Positions 1 to 5,865 of a DNA stretch of 12,505 nt are shown here, piece by piece; the stretch's first letter is position 1; every line of letters begins with the position of its first letter. This stretch comes from DTPS01 sp049591295 (lineage in GTDB: Bacteria > Acidobacteriota > UBA4820 > DSQY01): the NCBI GenBank assembly GCA_049591295.1, contig JBAWEQ010000128.1:1-12505 (forward strand), in the 5' to 3' direction. A model generated the notes under the pieces. That model was not told the DNA's origin. It ran no database searches and worked only from the letters and a program-made list of their open reading frames with translations. Made by a program: the position numbers and the translations under genes.

Positions 1-1
1 C

Positions 2-274
2 ATCACCGCCCTCGCCGCCGGTGTTCGGCCCTCGGCCCTTCCCCTCGGAGAGGGCCGCACCTCCGTGCGGCAGTCCCTCCAGGCCTTCCGACACGCGAAG
101 GGTCCGGGCGTCCTCGCCCGGAAGCTCTTCTACGTCCTCTTCCCCGCGCCCGCCTATCTTCGCGCCCGGCACCCCGAAGGCCGGCGGCCTCTTCCGCTCC
201 TCTATTTCGCCCTCTGGGCCCGCCAGGCCGGGAAGATTCTGAGCCTCGCGCGGGCGCGGATGGGAAAGAAATGA
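2..274 (+). CDS. C-terminal end of a possible nucleotidyltransferase-family protein (partial)
   Basis: The frame is open from the window edge to a TGA at 272-274, so only about the last 90 residues are seen. The tail is rich in Arg and Leu, with the segment KLFYVLFPAPAYLRARHP followed by a hydrophobic stretch and a basic end. From memory this resembles the C-terminus of the uncharacterised nucleotidyltransferase family (Pfam NTP_transf_5), whose members often sit in polysaccharide loci and end in a 'LFP.P.YLR.RY' helix. That link is inference; no catalytic motif lies inside the window. An ATG at 65 is an internal methionine rather than a convincing start, since the frame stays open upstream with similar composition. 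The stop overlaps the first unit of a heptamer repeat array. Confidence 0.5.
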   Translation: MTALAAGVRPSALPLGEGRTSVRQSLQAFRHAKGPGVLARKLFYVLFPAPAYLRARHPEGRRPLPLLYFALWARQAGKILSLARARMGKK

Positions 275-301
275 AATTGCAGATTGCAGATTGCAGATTG
301 A
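274..301 (+). repeat. Heptamer array, purine orientation (AGATTGC type), 4 units
   Basis: Four head-to-tail 7-nt units (AAATTGC, AGATTGC, AGATTGC, AGATTGA) begin on the last base of the preceding stop codon. They are the reverse complement of the CAATCTG units found before galE at 754-788. Confidence 0.85.
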
Positions 302-325
302 GGAAACCACGCGGGGAGGGAGGCC

Positions 326-739
326 ATGGCTCGAATTGAGAGGTTTGAAGACCTAGAGGTCTGGCAGACGGCGAGAGAGCTGGCCCGGAGGGTCTATGGG
401 CTTTCGAACCATGGGACGTTCTTCAAGGACTTCGGCCTTCGGGACCAGATGAGGCGAGCGGCGGTCTCCATTCTCTCCAATATCGCCGAAGGCTACGAAA
501 GCAGGACGCAGGCCCTCTTTATCGACTTCTTGGGCAGGGCGAAAGGGTCGGCTGGAGAACTCAGGGCCCAGGCCTATGTGGCCCAGGATGCCGGTCACTT
601 GGACGAGCAGCAGTGCAAGGAATTGATCAGGCTCGCGGAGAGCTGCGGCCGCCAATTGGCTGCCTTCATGGACTACCTCAAGGCCACGGCCGATCAGTTT
701 CCCCTGCGCGAGTGCAGCCCGCCCTACGAATCCCAGTAA
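326..739 (+). CDS. Four-helix-bundle protein, 23S rRNA intervening-sequence (IVP) family
   Basis: The protein has 137 residues, usual for the TIGR02436 / bIVP four-helix-bundle family. The family signature is clear: an N-terminal FEDLEVWQTARELA helix (about 7-20), then LRDQMRRAAVSILSNIAEGY (38-57), then a helix with FLGRAKGSAGELRAQ and a last helix ending near 115. Residues 118-137 are a poorly conserved tail. ATG 326 follows GGGGAGGG (313-320) at good spacing. Relatives are encoded inside bacterial rRNA intervening sequences, and the DGR accessory protein Avd shares the fold. The family forms homo-oligomers that can bind nucleic acid, but no precise function is known. The gene is bracketed by inverted heptamer arrays (274-301 and 754-788), so it looks like cargo of a repeat unit and not a member of the sugar pathway. 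Confidence 0.92.
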   Translation: MARIERFEDLEVWQTARELARRVYGLSNHGTFFKDFGLRDQMRRAAVSILSNIAEGYESRTQALFIDFLGRAKGSAGELRAQAYVAQDAGHLDEQQCKELIRLAESCGRQLAAFMDYLKATADQFPLRECSPPYESQ

Positions 740-753
740 TCGGCCCCACCCTT

Positions 754-788
754 CAATCTTTAATCTGTAATCTGCAATCTGCAATCTC
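754..788 (+). repeat. Heptamer array, pyrimidine orientation (CAATCTK type), 5 units
   Basis: The units are CAATCTT, TAATCTG, TAATCTG, CAATCTG, CAATCTC with exact 7-nt phase. The array ends two bases before the AGGAGG ribosome-binding site of galE and is the inverted counterpart of 274-301. Confidence 0.88.
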
Positions 789-790
789 CT

Positions 791-804
791 AGGAGGCCCT
801 CATC
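791..804 (+). promoter_or_regulatory. Perfect AGGAGG ribosome-binding site placed for an AUC start of galE
   Basis: AGGAGG lies at 791-796, followed by a 5-nt spacer and the codon ATC at 802. An in-frame TAG at 790-792 closes the frame upstream. Between that stop and GTG 826 there is no ATG, GTG, TTG or CTG in frame. Confidence 0.65.
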
Positions 805-1788
805 CAACCCCCCACTCCCATCCTCGTGACCGGCGGGGCGGGCTACATTGGCAGCCACGCCTGCAAGGCGCTGGCCCAGGCCGGCTACCTGCCCGTGACC
901 TACGACAACCTCTCCCGCGGCCATAAGTGGGCCGTGCAGTGGGGTCCCCTGGAGGAGGGGGACGTCCGCGACCCGGCCCGCCTCGAAGAGGTGTTCGAGC
1001 AGTACCGTCCGCAGGCCGTCCTGCACTTCGCCGGCCTCACCTACGTGGGCGAGTCGGTGGAGCGGCCCGAGCTTTACTACGACCACAACGTGGCGGGCAC
1101 CCTCACCCTCCTGGGCGCCATGATCAGGGCCGGGGTCCGGCGCTTCGTCTTCTCCAGCAGCGCCGCCGTCTACGGCACGCCGCGGGGCGAGCGCGTGGAG
1201 GAGGGGGACCCCACCGAGCCCATCAACCCCTACGGCCGCTGCAAGCTGTTCGTGGAGCAGGTGCTCGCCGACTATGCCCGCGCCCGCGGAGTCCGCTCGG
1301 TGAGCCTGCGCTACTTCAACGCGGCGGGGGCAGACCCTGAAGGCCGGACGGGCGAGGCGCACGACCCCGAGACGCACCTCATCCCGCTCGTACTGGCGGC
1401 GGCCAGGGGCGACCGCGAGGCCGTCACTCTCTTCGGGGATGACTACGACACGCCCGACGGCTCCTGCATCCGCGACTACATCCACGTCACCGACCTGGCC
1501 GAGGCGCACCTGATGGCCCTCAGGGCCCTCGATGACGAGACCGGCGCCCGCGCCTTCAACCTCGGCAACGGGCGCGGCTTCTCGGTCAAGCAGGTCATCG
1601 CGGCCGCCAGCGAGGTCACCGGCTGCGTCGTCCCCGTGGAGCTTGGCCCGCGCCGGCCCGGCGACCCCGCCGTCCTTGTCGGCAGTTCGGAGCGGGCCGC
1701 CAGCATCCTCGGCTGGAAGCCAAGCCACGCCGGCCTGCACCACATCATCGAGACCGCCTGGCGCTGGATGAATCGAAGTGGCGGTTGA
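802..1788 (+). CDS. galE: UDP-glucose 4-epimerase (extended SDR); probable non-canonical AUC start
   Basis: It interconverts UDP-glucose and UDP-galactose in the cytosol (Leloir pathway and glycan precursor supply), with bound NAD. Counted from ATC 802 the protein has 328 residues. It shows the nucleotide-binding loop TGGAGYIGS (10-18), the substrate-side Ser in FSSSAAVYG (about 117-125), the catalytic pair in YGRCK (Tyr144, Lys148), and the GalE-type blocks RYFNAAGADP and IRDYIHVTDLAEAH. Length and motifs match GalE. The only standard start in frame, GTG 826, would delete the first beta strand (ILVTGG becomes MTGG) and lies 29 nt past the Shine-Dalgarno sequence. AUC 802 (or a base error there) explains the reading better. 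No glycosyltransferase partner is adjacent; the next gene belongs to an unrelated MNT/HEPN pair. Confidence 0.93.
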   Translation: MQPPTPILVTGGAGYIGSHACKALAQAGYLPVTYDNLSRGHKWAVQWGPLEEGDVRDPARLEEVFEQYRPQAVLHFAGLTYVGESVERPELYYDHNVAGTLTLLGAMIRAGVRRFVFSSSAAVYGTPRGERVEEGDPTEPINPYGRCKLFVEQVLADYARARGVRSVSLRYFNAAGADPEGRTGEAHDPETHLIPLVLAAARGDREAVTLFGDDYDTPDGSCIRDYIHVTDLAEAHLMALRALDDETGARAFNLGNGRGFSVKQVIAAASEVTGCVVPVELGPRRPGDPAVLVGSSERAASILGWKPSHAGLHHIIETAWRWMNRSGG

Positions 1789-1869
1789 GGGCTCTCATCC
1801 CCACCGGCGACCGCCGGGAAGGCCCTCATACGGCCCTCTCGCCCTTCGCCAAACGGCCCTTTTTCGTGG

Positions 1870-1884
1870 TATACGTATGCGCAT
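1870..1884 (+). promoter_or_regulatory. Possible -10 box and nested palindromes at the start of the first MNT gene
   Basis: TATACG (1870-1875) lies seven bases before ATG 1883, which would give a leaderless transcript. Two short palindromes overlap here, ATACGTAT (1871-1878) and ATGCGCAT (1877-1884), a possible autoregulatory operator. No good -35 box and no Shine-Dalgarno sequence are seen. Confidence 0.25.
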
Positions 1885-2227
1885 GACAACCCACGTTGTT
1901 GCCCTCCCGGATCGTCCCGAATTTCGCGACCCCGCCTCGTGGGCGTTGATGGAGGCCCGGCGCATCACGCTCCGGTTTCTCACCGGGACGGGCGTCCGCG
2001 CAACCCTCTACGGATCGCGCGCCCGCGGTGAGCCCAGGAGCTTCTCGGACATCGACCTCGCCCTGAGCGCGGGAGATAGGCCCGTACCGGGCAGCCTCAT
2101 GGCGCGGCTGTCAGAGGCCTTCGAAGAGAGCCGCATTCCCTTCAGGATCGACCTGCTGGATCTGTCCAGCGCAGGCCCGGCCCTGAGAGAGGCCATAGAA
2201 CGGGAGGGAATCCCATGGACCGACTGA
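1883..2227 (+). CDS. MNT-type nucleotidyltransferase (HI0073-like), antitoxin-side partner
   Basis: This is a minimal nucleotidyltransferase of 114 residues counted from ATG 1883. ATG 1877 is equally possible, and a longer frame from 1778 would overlap galE. The signature GS-x10-D-x-D is complete: Gly44-Ser45 in LYGSRARGE and Asp56/Asp58 in SDIDLAL, with a third acidic candidate in RIDLLDL. It overlaps the next gene by 13 nt, so the two are translationally coupled, as in HI0073/HI0074 and HEPN-MNT modules. In studied HEPN-MNT pairs the MNT protein adenylylates the HEPN protein and so neutralises it; applying that role here is inference. There is an 88-bp gap to galE with no terminator seen, so readthrough is possible. 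Confidence 0.88.
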   Translation: MTTHVVALPDRPEFRDPASWALMEARRITLRFLTGTGVRATLYGSRARGEPRSFSDIDLALSAGDRPVPGSLMARLSEAFEESRIPFRIDLLDLSSAGPALREAIEREGIPWTD

Positions 2228-2613
2228 CCCAGCGGATGCGGGATGGGCATCGCGCCGTCGAGGCCCTCAAAGCCGCGCTCCAGATCCCCTCTCCCAGCGA
2301 CCTTGAGCGGGATGGGGCGATCCAGCGGTTCGAATTCACCTACGAAGCCATCTGGAAGGCTGGGCAGGCCTACCTGGAGAGCCAGGAGGGGATTCAGGCC
2401 CCATCGCCGCGGGGTGTGTGGAGGAGCCTCGGTCAGGTGGGAGTTCTCAATGAAGGCGAGGCTCTCCTGGCCCTCGAGATGGCCGAAGACCGCAACAGGA
2501 CCGTGCACACCTACATCGAGGCCGTCGCCCTTCAGATCTTTGAAAAACTCCCGGTCTACGGGAGCCTTCTTCAGGCCCTCATCACCCGCATCGAAGACCG
2601 GCTCCGCCCATAG
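2215..2613 (+). CDS. HI0074-family nucleotidyltransferase substrate-binding protein (HEPN-like toxin side)
   Basis: The protein has 132 residues and is all-helical. It matches the HI0074 / TIGR01987 family through RFEFTYEAIWKAGQAYLE (38-55), the 'SPR.V.R.....G.L..GE' block (64-84) and EMAEDRNRTVHTY (88-100). The R-x4-H pair of HEPN RNases is present as Arg93-His98, followed by Tyr100. ATG 2215 has GGGAGG at 2202-2207 with 7-nt spacing and overlaps the upstream MNT stop. HI0073/HI0074 form a heterocomplex in Haemophilus. Related HEPN-MNT systems act as toxin-antitoxin pairs in which HEPN cleaves RNA; that function here is inferred from family and operon structure. Confidence 0.9.
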   Translation: MDRLTQRMRDGHRAVEALKAALQIPSPSDLERDGAIQRFEFTYEAIWKAGQAYLESQEGIQAPSPRGVWRSLGQVGVLNEGEALLALEMAEDRNRTVHTYIEAVALQIFEKLPVYGSLLQALITRIEDRLRP

Positions 2614-2647
2614 CGGCCGAAAGACCACTATGGAGGTCATCATTCAT

Positions 2648-2829
2648 GGGAGGCACAGGCGCCCCCTTCGGGCGTCATCCTGTGGGCGTCATCGAAGGGC
2701 TCCTGGCACAGGATCCCGCCGCGTTAGAACCGCATGGAGTCTGCCACCACGAGATCCTGAGCAAGCTCATCTTCGAAGCAGCCCTCAGGATGACGTGTTT
2801 GATGGACAGGCGAGGCGCCCGTCTCTCCG
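2648..2829. repeat. Long inverted-end element, copy 1 (about 182 bp)
   Basis: The left end is GGGAGGCACAGGCGCC (2648-2663). The right end, GGCGCCCGTCTCTCC (2814-2828), is its imperfect inverse. The interior carries GTCATCCTG near 2674 and its exact inverse CAGGATGAC near 2786, giving a nested palindrome. It is nearly identical to 7876-8058 (I count about four substitutions across the shared 165-bp interior and right end). The ends are shared with the 67-bp elements at 4521, 8288 and 9421. Confidence 0.8.
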
Positions 2830-2839
2830 GCTCCTCGAT

Positions 2840-2865
2840 CGGCCGCAACAAGTTGCGGCCGCTAC
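2840..2865. repeat. CGGCCGCAAC-AA-GTTGCGGCCG palindrome plus CTAC
   Basis: The two 10-bp arms pair perfectly around a central AA and are followed by CTACAAAGGCC. This is one of eight copies in the window. Confidence 0.85.
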
Positions 2866-2886
2866 AAAGGCCAGCGTTCGATCCTT

Positions 2887-2921
2887 CAATCTGCAATCTG
2901 CAATCTTCAATCTGCAATCTT
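2887..2921 (+). repeat. CAATCTK heptamer array, 5 units
   Basis: Five exact-phase units follow the module CTACAAAGGCC-AGCGTTCGATCCTT. Confidence 0.85.
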
Positions 2922-2954
2922 CCTCCGGCCGCTACAAAGGCTAAGCCCACACTC

Positions 2955-3065
2955 ACCGTCATTCCGGCGACCGAAGGGAGTCCGGAATCCTTTCTTTCAT
3001 CCGAACCGCAGACCGATCCTGGACGCGCTTCGCTTGCCAGGATGACCGCCCAGAGAAGCCGTGCC
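2955..3065. repeat. GTCATTCC...GGATGAC element, copy 1
   Basis: A block of about 110 bp starts ACCGTCATTCCGGCGACC and reaches CCAGGATGACCGCC, then AGAGAAGCC. The ends are near-inverse. It recurs at 4595-4706 and 8161-8271 with few changes. Confidence 0.8.
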
Positions 3066-3080
3066 AGGTCGCCCGGCCGT

Positions 3081-3232
3081 CGGCCGCAACAAGTTGCGGC
3101 CGCTACAAAGGCCCGCATTCGATCCTTCAATCTGCAATCTGGAATCTTCAATCTGCAATCTTCCTCCGGCCGTTGCAAAGGCCCGCATTCGATCCTTCAA
3201 TCTGCAATCTGGAATCTTCAATCTGCAATCAT
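3081..3232. repeat. Palindrome followed by two tandem composite units with heptamers
   Basis: The palindrome CGGCCGCAAC-AA-GTTGCGGCCG (3081-3102) leads into the CAATCTK heptamer block at 3128-3162. A second copy of the composite unit GCAAAGGCCCGCATTCGATCCTT plus heptamers follows directly, with its heptamers at 3198-3232. The two units differ by only a few bases, so this is a recent tandem duplication of about 70 bp. Confidence 0.8.
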
Positions 3233-3266
3233 CCTCGGCCGCTACAAAGGCCAGCATTCACCCCTT

Positions 3267-3315
3267 TACTCTTAACTCTTTACTCTTAACTCTTTACTCT
3301 TAACTCTTCACTCCT
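3267..3315 (+). repeat. WACTCTT heptamer array, 7 units, upstream of the second epimerase
   Basis: TACTCTT and AACTCTT alternate exactly for six units and end with CACTCCT. The array stops 15 nt before ATG 3331, with only GGAG (3322-3325) between. Confidence 0.9.
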
Positions 3316-3330
3316 TCCCCCGGAGCCCGC

Positions 3331-4401
3331 ATGCCCATCCCTGATCTGACCGGCGTTCCCGTCCTCGTCACCGGCGGCGCCGGCTTCATCGGCTCGCACC
3401 TCGTGGACGCCCTGCTGGAGCTCGGCGCGAGGGTCACGCTCCTGGACGACTTCTCCTCGGGCAAGCTCGAACGCCTCGCGCGCTGGCTCCCGCCGGAGGC
3501 CAACGCCCCGAAATCCCACACTTCGCCATCGCCCGTTCTCCTCACTCCTCCCTCCTCGCCGCTCACCGTCCTCAAGGGAGACATCCGCGACCTGGAGATC
3601 TGCCGACTCGCCTGCGGCCTCGGGGAGGATGCTCCGCTCGTGCCGCCGACGCTGATCTTCCACCAGGCGGCCTTCATCTCCGTGCCGGACTCCATGCGCG
3701 ACCCCTCCCTCGCGCTCTCGGTGAACCTCGCGGGCACGGCCAACCTCTTCACCGCCGCGCGGGAGGCCGGCGTGCGCCGCCTCGTGTACGCCTCCTCATC
3801 CGGGGTCTACGGCGATGCCCTGGAGCTGCCGCTGCGCGAGGGCCGCGAGGGGCACGCGCTCTCGCCCTACTCCGCCACCAAGCTCCTGTGCGAACAGCTC
3901 GCCGATTCGTTCCATCGCATCTACGGGCTCGAATCGGTGGGCCTGCGCTACTTCAACGTCTACGGCCCCCAGCAGGACCCGAACGGCGCCTACGCCGGCG
4001 TGATCCCGCTGTTCTTCCGCGCCTGCCTGCGCGGCGAGCGCCCCGTCCTCTTCGGCGACGGCCTCCAGAGCCGCGACTTCACCTTCATCGGGGATGCCGT
4101 GCGCGCCAACCTCCTGGCCGCCGGCGCGCCGGCGGAGACCGCCACGGGCCGCGCCTTCAACATCGCCTCGGGCGAGCGCGTCACCATCGCCGAGCTGGCC
4201 CGCATCGTGCGCGAGGCCTGCGGCGGAGGCCCGGAGCCCGAGCGCAGGCCGGCCCGCGCCGGCGACGTGCTCCACTCCCACGCCGACACGGCCCTCGCCA
4301 GAGAGGTCCTCGGCTTCGAGGCCCAGGTTCCCCTCGCCGCCGGCCTTCCCCGGTGCCTCGAGTACTACCGGAAGCTGTTTGGGGAGGAAGGAAAGAGTTA
4401 A
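3331..4401 (+). CDS. NAD-dependent sugar-nucleotide epimerase (UDP-GlcNAc/UDP-Glc 4-epimerase type, extended SDR)
   Basis: The protein has 356 residues. The NAD-binding loop is VTGGAGFIGS (13-22), the active-site strand is YASSSGVYG (153-161), and the catalytic pair in YSATK is Tyr180/Lys184. The block RYFNVYGPQQDPNGAYAGVI (about 207-226) is typical of the WbpP/Gne-like 4-epimerase branch, while GalE has RYFNAAGA. RDFTFIGDAV follows further on. It probably makes UDP-GalNAc or UDP-Gal type donors; substrate cannot be fixed from sequence, and a uronate substrate is also possible. ATG 3331 has GGAG at 3322-3325. Unusual for the family is a Pro/Ser/Thr-rich insertion at about 56-77 (3496-3561) containing heptamer-like units. 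The stop TAA (4399-4401) lies inside the downstream heptamer array. Confidence 0.9.
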   Translation: MPIPDLTGVPVLVTGGAGFIGSHLVDALLELGARVTLLDDFSSGKLERLARWLPPEANAPKSHTSPSPVLLTPPSSPLTVLKGDIRDLEICRLACGLGEDAPLVPPTLIFHQAAFISVPDSMRDPSLALSVNLAGTANLFTAAREAGVRRLVYASSSGVYGDALELPLREGREGHALSPYSATKLLCEQLADSFHRIYGLESVGLRYFNVYGPQQDPNGAYAGVIPLFFRACLRGERPVLFGDGLQSRDFTFIGDAVRANLLAAGAPAETATGRAFNIASGERVTIAELARIVREACGGGPEPERRPARAGDVLHSHADTALAREVLGFEAQVPLAAGLPRCLEYYRKLFGEEGKS

Positions 4402-4455
4402 GAGTAAAGAGTTAAGAGTGAAGAGTAAAGAGTGAAGAGTGAAGAGTGAAGAGAG
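4393..4455 (+). repeat. AAGAGTN heptamer array, 9 units, overlapping the epimerase stop codon
   Basis: The nine units are AAGAGTT, AAGAGTA, AAGAGTT, AAGAGTG, AAGAGTA, three AAGAGTG and AAGAGAG, in perfect 7-nt phase. The first unit encodes the last codons and contributes to the stop TAA. It is the inverted form of the array upstream of the gene (3267-3315). Confidence 0.92.
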
Positions 4456-4474
4456 GACGCCCGGGAGGACTCAC

Positions 4475-4500
4475 GTAGGGGCGCTCTCCAGAGCGCGATC
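4475..4500. repeat. REP-like palindrome GTAGGGGCGCTCTCCAGAGC
   Basis: GCGCTCT and AGAGCGC pair around CC, preceded by GTAGGGG and followed by GATCCTTCG. A second copy at 7525-7550 also stands about 20 bp after a purine heptamer array. The GTAGG lead resembles REP sequences of other bacteria, but no RAYT transposase gene is in the window. Confidence 0.7.
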
Positions 4501-4520
4501 CTTCGAAGGCACCCATTCAT

Positions 4521-4587
4521 GGGAGGCACAGGCGCCCCCGCCTGTGCATTCTTGAGGTACACGACAGGCGGGGCGCCTGTCTCTCCC
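4521..4587. repeat. Short inverted-end element, copy 1 (67 bp)
   Basis: The ends are GGGAGGCACAGGCGCC and GGCGCCTGTCTCTCCC, near-inverse of each other. An internal hairpin GCACAGGCG-CCCC-CGCCTGTGC lies at the left. The other 67-bp copies are at 8288-8354 and 9421-9487. Confidence 0.85.
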
Positions 4588-4594
4588 GTTCTTC

Positions 4595-4706
4595 ACCGTC
4601 ATTCCGGCGACCGAAGGGAGTCCGGAATCCCGTCCTTCACCCGAAGGCCAAGCGATCCTGGACGCGCTTCGCTTGCCAGGATGACCGCCCAGAGAAGCCG
4701 AGCCGG
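4595..4706. repeat. GTCATTCC...GGATGAC element, copy 2
   Basis: It has the same order as 2955-3065, including GACCGAAGGGAGTCCGGAAT and CTTCGCTTGCCAGGATGACC. Confidence 0.8.
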
Positions 4707-4751
4707 AGTGCCCGGTCTTCCGCCCGCTACAGAGGCCTGCTTTCGATCCTT

Positions 4752-4786
4752 CAATCTGCACTCTGGAATCTTCAATCTGCAATCTT
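4752..4786 (+). repeat. CAATCTK heptamer array, 5 units
   Basis: The units are CAATCTG, CACTCTG, GAATCTT, CAATCTG, CAATCTT. The same order of variants recurs at 10563-10597 and 11588-11622, so the whole block, not only the unit, has been copied. Confidence 0.85.
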
Positions 4787-4821
4787 CCCCCGGCCGCTCC
4801 GAAGGCCAGCATTCACCCCTT

Positions 4822-4870
4822 AACTCTTCACTCTTAACTCTTTACTCTTAACTCTTTACTCTTAACTAAC
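4822..4870 (+). repeat. WACTCTT heptamer array, 7 units, abutting the fcl start codon
   Basis: AACTCTT, CACTCTT, AACTCTT, TACTCTT, AACTCTT, TACTCTT and AACTAAC run in exact phase up to base 4870; ATG is at 4871. There is no Shine-Dalgarno sequence between array and start. Confidence 0.92.
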
Positions 4871-5800
4871 ATGCAGACCTCTTCGAAGATCTACATTCCC
4901 GGCCACACGGGCCTGGTGGGCTCGGCGGTCCTCCGCCGCCTGCGGGCCGAAGGCTGCTCGAACCTCCTGACGGCGACGCGCGCACAGTTGGATCTGCGCG
5001 ACCAGGCCGCCGTGAACCGGTGGTTCGAGGCGAACCGCCCCGAATTCGTCTTCCTCGTGGCGGGCACGGTGGGCGGCATCCTGGCGAACAGCACACGCAT
5101 AGCCGAATTTCTATATGACAATATCATGATCGCCGCCAACGTCGTAGAAGCCTCGCGCCGCACCGGCGTCACCAAGCTGCTCTACCTCGGCAGCTCCTGC
5201 ATCTATCCCCGCGAATGCCCCCAGCCCATCAAGGAGGAATGCCTCCTCACCGGCCCGCTGGAGCCCACCAACGAGGGCTACGCGCTCGCCAAGATCGCGG
5301 GCATCAAGCTCTGCCAGACCTACCGCCGCCAGCACGGCTGCGACTTCGTCTCCGCCATGCCCACCAACCTCTACGGCCCCGGCGACAACTTCGACCTCGC
5401 CTCCTCCCACGTCCTTCCGGCCCTCATCCGCAAATTCCACGAGGCCAAGCGCGACGGACGAGAGGAGGTGACCATCTGGGGCACCGGCAGCCCGCGCCGC
5501 GAGTTCCTCCACGTGGACGACCTGGCCGACGCCTGCCTCTTCCTCATGCGCCACCACGACTCCGACCTCCCCATCAACGTGGGCACCGGCGAGGACCTCA
5601 CCATCCGAGAGCTCGCCGAGCTCGTCCGCGACATCGTCCACCCCTCCGCCCGCCTCGTGTTCGACCCCTCCAAGCCCGACGGCACCCCCCGCAAGCTCCT
5701 CGACGTCACCCGCCTCCACGACCTCGGGTGGAAGCACGGGATTTCCCTAAGGGAAGGCGTGCAGAGTACCTACGAGTGGTATCTTCGGGAGAGCAGTTAA
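4871..5800 (+). CDS. fcl: GDP-L-fucose synthase (GDP-4-keto-6-deoxy-mannose 3,5-epimerase/4-reductase)
   Basis: This cytosolic NADP(H)-dependent SDR converts GDP-4-keto-6-deoxy-D-mannose, the product of Gmd, to GDP-L-fucose. The 309 residues match the family length. Visible motifs are GHTGLVGSA (11-19), VAGTVGGI (63-70), LGSSCIYPR (106-114), the catalytic Tyr137/Lys141 in YALAK, TNLYGPGDNFD (165-175) and His180 in SSHVLPAL, the position of the acid/base His of Fcl enzymes. It lacks any Shine-Dalgarno sequence, and ATG 4871 directly follows a pyrimidine heptamer array. Its stop TAA (5798-5800) falls in the downstream AAGAGT array. gmd lies about 500 bp further on, separated by a four-helix-bundle gene, so the two pathway genes are near each other but not adjacent. 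Confidence 0.96.
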   Translation: MQTSSKIYIPGHTGLVGSAVLRRLRAEGCSNLLTATRAQLDLRDQAAVNRWFEANRPEFVFLVAGTVGGILANSTRIAEFLYDNIMIAANVVEASRRTGVTKLLYLGSSCIYPRECPQPIKEECLLTGPLEPTNEGYALAKIAGIKLCQTYRRQHGCDFVSAMPTNLYGPGDNFDLASSHVLPALIRKFHEAKRDGREEVTIWGTGSPRREFLHVDDLADACLFLMRHHDSDLPINVGTGEDLTIRELAELVRDIVHPSARLVFDPSKPDGTPRKLLDVTRLHDLGWKHGISLREGVQSTYEWYLRESS

Positions 5801-5833
5801 GAGTCAAGAGTAAAGGGTAAAGGGTAAAGTTAA
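5792..5833 (+). repeat. AAGAGTN/AAGGGTA heptamer array, about 5 units, at the fcl stop
   Basis: AGCAGTT (holding the start of the stop codon) is followed by AAGAGTC, AAGAGTA, AAGGGTA and AAGGGTA, then a degenerate tail. It is the inverse of the array upstream of fcl and of the array at 6243-6284. Confidence 0.85.
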
Positions 5834-5865
5834 GAATGGAAGAAGCGTGGGATGGAGGGGGAATC

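Larger units (their letters stand above)
2614..3330. repeat. Repeat island between the HI0074-like gene and the second epimerase (717 bp, no gene)
   Basis: I see no credible gene on either strand; the open frames here translate the repeats. In order it holds a long inverted-end element (2648-2829), a palindrome plus CAATCTK heptamers (2840-2921), a GTCATTCC/GGATGAC element (2955-3065), a second palindrome with heptamers (3081-3162), a third heptamer block (3198-3232), and a WACTCTT array leading into the next gene (3267-3315). Confidence 0.85.
4402..4870. repeat. Repeat island between the second epimerase and fcl (469 bp, no gene)
   Basis: No credible gene is present. The order is purine heptamers, REP-like palindrome (4475-4500), short inverted-end element (4521-4587), GTCATTCC/GGATGAC element (4595-4706), CAATCTK heptamers (4752-4786), and a WACTCTT array touching the fcl start (4822-4870). 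Confidence 0.85.

Noticed and set aside
760..1743. Long open frame on the minus strand opposite galE (327 codons)
   Set aside because: It mirrors galE in a high-GC sequence, its translation is Gly/Ala/Val/Asp-rich without family motifs, and the + strand reading has full catalytic motifs.
2008..2643. Minus-strand frame opposite the MNT/HI0074-like pair
   Set aside because: It covers two well-supported overlapping genes on the other strand and matches no family I know.
2646..3275. Open frame of about 209 codons through the repeat island
   Set aside because: The translation is simply the repeats (recurring SICNLQSS and NKLRPLQRP). No start signal and no non-repeat content.
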